Below, piece by piece: positions 49,755 through 50,980 of a DNA stretch of 50,980 nucleotides. The stretch comes from Streptomyces spiroverticillatus (lineage in GTDB: Bacteria > Actinomycetota > Actinomycetes > Streptomycetales > Streptomycetaceae): the NCBI GenBank assembly GCA_014650415.1, contig BMUX01000032.1, forward strand, positions 1 through 50,980, given 5' to 3'. The notes beneath the pieces were generated by a model. The model saw only the letters and a program-made list of their open reading frames with translations. It was not told where the DNA came from and did no database searches. Position numbers and translations under genes: made by a program. Positions within the stretch are counted from its first letter, which is position 1, and each line of letters starts with the position of its first letter.

Positions 49755-50123
49755 CTACTGCTTCTTGAACGAGCGGATCTGGTAGTCGCCCTGAAGGTTC
49801 CCCTCGTGCCCGGAAAGGGTGGAGCCGACCCGCGACTTGTGGTTGGTGCGGGTGTAGTACTGCACGCGGTGGTCGGTGTTGTTGCGCACCGAGCGCACGT
49901 TCTGTCCGCGCTGGATGAACGAGCAGTCGTCGGCTGTGTTGGTCTTGCTCTCCTGCGACCATTGACAGCGCGTCCCGCCGCCGTTCCAGTCGCTGTAGAT
50001 GCAGAAGTACCCGGGCGAGCACGAATAGGCCCGTGCGGCGGGGGCTTCAGCCGCGGCGGACGGGGCCAGGCCGAGGGCGACGGTCATGGCGACCGAAGCG
50101 AGAGCGAGCGAACGACGAAACAT
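49755..50123 (-). CDS. Secreted peptidase inhibitor I36-family protein
   Basis: 122 aa from the ATG at 50121-50123 with GAGGAG upstream. Signal peptide about 1-28 ('RRSLALASVAMTVALGLAPSAAA'). The mature part is small and Cys-rich: 'CSPGYFCIYSDWNGGGTRCQW', 'DDCSFIQRGQNVRSVRNNTDHRVQYY', 'SGHEGNLQG'. This is the beta/gamma-crystallin-like pattern of the Streptomyces metalloprotease inhibitor (I36) group, many members of which have no tested inhibitory activity. Four cysteines could form two disulfides outside the cell. Confidence 0.82.
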   Translation of the reverse strand: MFRRSLALASVAMTVALGLAPSAAAEAPAARAYSCSPGYFCIYSDWNGGGTRCQWSQESKTNTADDCSFIQRGQNVRSVRNNTDHRVQYYTRTNHKSRVGSTLSGHEGNLQGDYQIRSFKKQ

Positions 50124-50439
50124 GGATAGCTCCTCTTCCAGTGGGACGTGCAGCAGCATCAATGCCCAGGAGTAACCGTCTGCATACCTAGCGTGATTAA
50201 CGGGCGGCAGAGCAGCCGACCGCCCCCGGGTGCCGGGCCACGCGGGCACCCTTCCGGCCGGGCTTCGCCGCCACCACCCCCACGCCCACCGAGCTGGTGA
50301 GGTTCGAGTGGTGCGCGGTGGTGGGGCTGTTCGTGTGTGCGGAGGAGGTTGTTCGGTCGGGTGAGGTGAGCCATGTCCAACCCGGCCGGTCCGGCTGTGA
50401 GTTGGACGACTCTGCAGATCGGTGAGGCTCCTGGTGGGC
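50124..50439. other. Intergenic stretch, no gene supported
   Basis: Between the I36-type gene and the transposase remnant. No convincing frame, promoter motif or repeat was seen; the rightmost part may be the left end of the degraded insertion element. Confidence 0.4.
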
Positions 50440-50872
50440 GGTGTCATGGCCAAGATTCACTGTGCCGCCAGGAGTTTCGTGTGCCCGTCTACCCGCCCAC
50501 GACCGACCTGTCGAGCCGTACCCTGCGGCATCCGACGGGCCAACTCAGCCTCCGCAGGCGGATGTTCGGTACCCGATGGCGACGCCTGCCCGCCGACCGG
50601 CAGGCTCTATTCGCCCTGGCCTACCTGTGGTGCGGTGACACCTACGCCCAGCTCGCCTCTGGCTTCGGCATCGGCCTCGCGGCTGTCTCCCGCTGCGTGC
50701 GCGAGGACTCTGCTGTCGATGGACCGCATCGCCACCGACACCCCACTGCACTCCGGGAAACACAAGCGCCACGGTATGAACTGCGGTTCCTCATCGACCC
50801 GTTCGGCAGGCACCCTTGCGGCAATATCCACCCATTCCGGCACAGGGATTGTTCACTGCGCCGAACTGGGCT
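50440..50872 (+). pseudogene. Truncated IS5-type (DDE_Tnp_4) transposase remnant
   Basis: An N-terminal stretch from about 50480 reads 'VYPPTTDLSSRTLRHPTG' to 'RRLPADRQALFALAYLWCGDTYAQLASGFGIGLAAVSRCVRE', the helix-turn-helix part of IS5-like transposases. The frame then shifts, and another reads 'MDRIATDTPLHSGKHKRHGMN', the SGKHKRHG motif next to the catalytic core. The middle DDE domain is largely deleted and the C-terminus is missing. Confidence 0.65.
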
Positions 50873-50898
50873 GATGAACAACGCCTGGGTGGGGTGAG

Positions 50899-50980
50899 CT
50901 AGTGAGCCGGTCCGGAGATGCGTGTGCAGTAGCGGCAGATACGGTCGATGATCTGGTCGGCGGTCTTGGTCCACTTGAAC
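50899..50980 (-). mobile_element. IS630-type transposase, C-terminal end (runs off window)
   Basis: On the minus strand the last 26 codons before TAG (50899-50901) read 'FKWTKTADQIIDRICRYCTRISGPAH', matching the C-terminal end of IS630-family transposases. The body lies beyond the right edge. The element probably inserted into or beside the older IS5-type remnant. Confidence 0.6.

Overview
High-GC actinobacterial chromosome, almost certainly Streptomyces or a close relative: strong third-position GC, many GTG starts, ATGA/GTGA stop-start overlaps, GC-rich hairpin terminators without T-tracts, Tat signals, and families typical of the genus. No rRNA, tRNA or CRISPR array was seen.

Left part (1-11.8 kb). 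A partial DUF4097 gene, then an HxlR-type regulator divergent from an AlaA-like aminotransferase over two matched palindromes. At 3046-11794 lies one eight-gene operon: crtE, crtI, crtB, a fused CrtYc-Yd lycopene cyclase, a carotenoid cleavage oxygenase, a deazaflavin (F420)-type reductase, a Baeyer-Villiger monooxygenase and an alpha/beta hydrolase. The last seven are joined by six consecutive 4-nt overlaps. The genes would build a cyclic C40 carotene, cut it, and process the apocarotenoid by reduction, ester insertion and hydrolysis. This is my best candidate for an undescribed system.

11.8-21.5 kb. A TetR repressor divergent from a beta-lactamase-fold hydrolase; a small unknown protein; a DHA1-type MFS exporter; a thiamine salvage operon (thiM-thiE-thiD-tenA-cytX, leftward) under a TPP riboswitch; and a family 2 glycosyltransferase.

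21.5-38.5 kb. A uronate and polysaccharide utilisation region. An IclR regulator and uronate dehydrogenase face kdgD, a glucarate-dehydratase-type enolase and a TIM-barrel-like protein of unknown function. A D-2-hydroxyacid dehydrogenase faces an ABC sugar importer, a GH29 alpha-L-fucosidase, two tandem Tat-exported PL6 lyases, a xylose-isomerase-like TIM barrel and an SGNH esterase. Extracellular lyases would make oligosaccharides, the ABC system would import them, the cytoplasmic fucosidase would trim them, and released uronate would be oxidised to aldarate, dehydrated, and channelled toward 2-oxoglutarate semialdehyde.

38.5-51 kb. Accessory and decaying: an HxlR regulator with a 9+9 palindrome, a frameshifted DHA2 multidrug transporter, a FAD monooxygenase, a type B carboxylesterase with a small membrane protein, an AspT/YidE-type transporter, a broken TIGR03086-type gene, an AraC regulator cut by an in-frame TAG facing an NAD(P)H oxidoreductase, a secreted I36-type protein, and two transposase fragments at the right edge.
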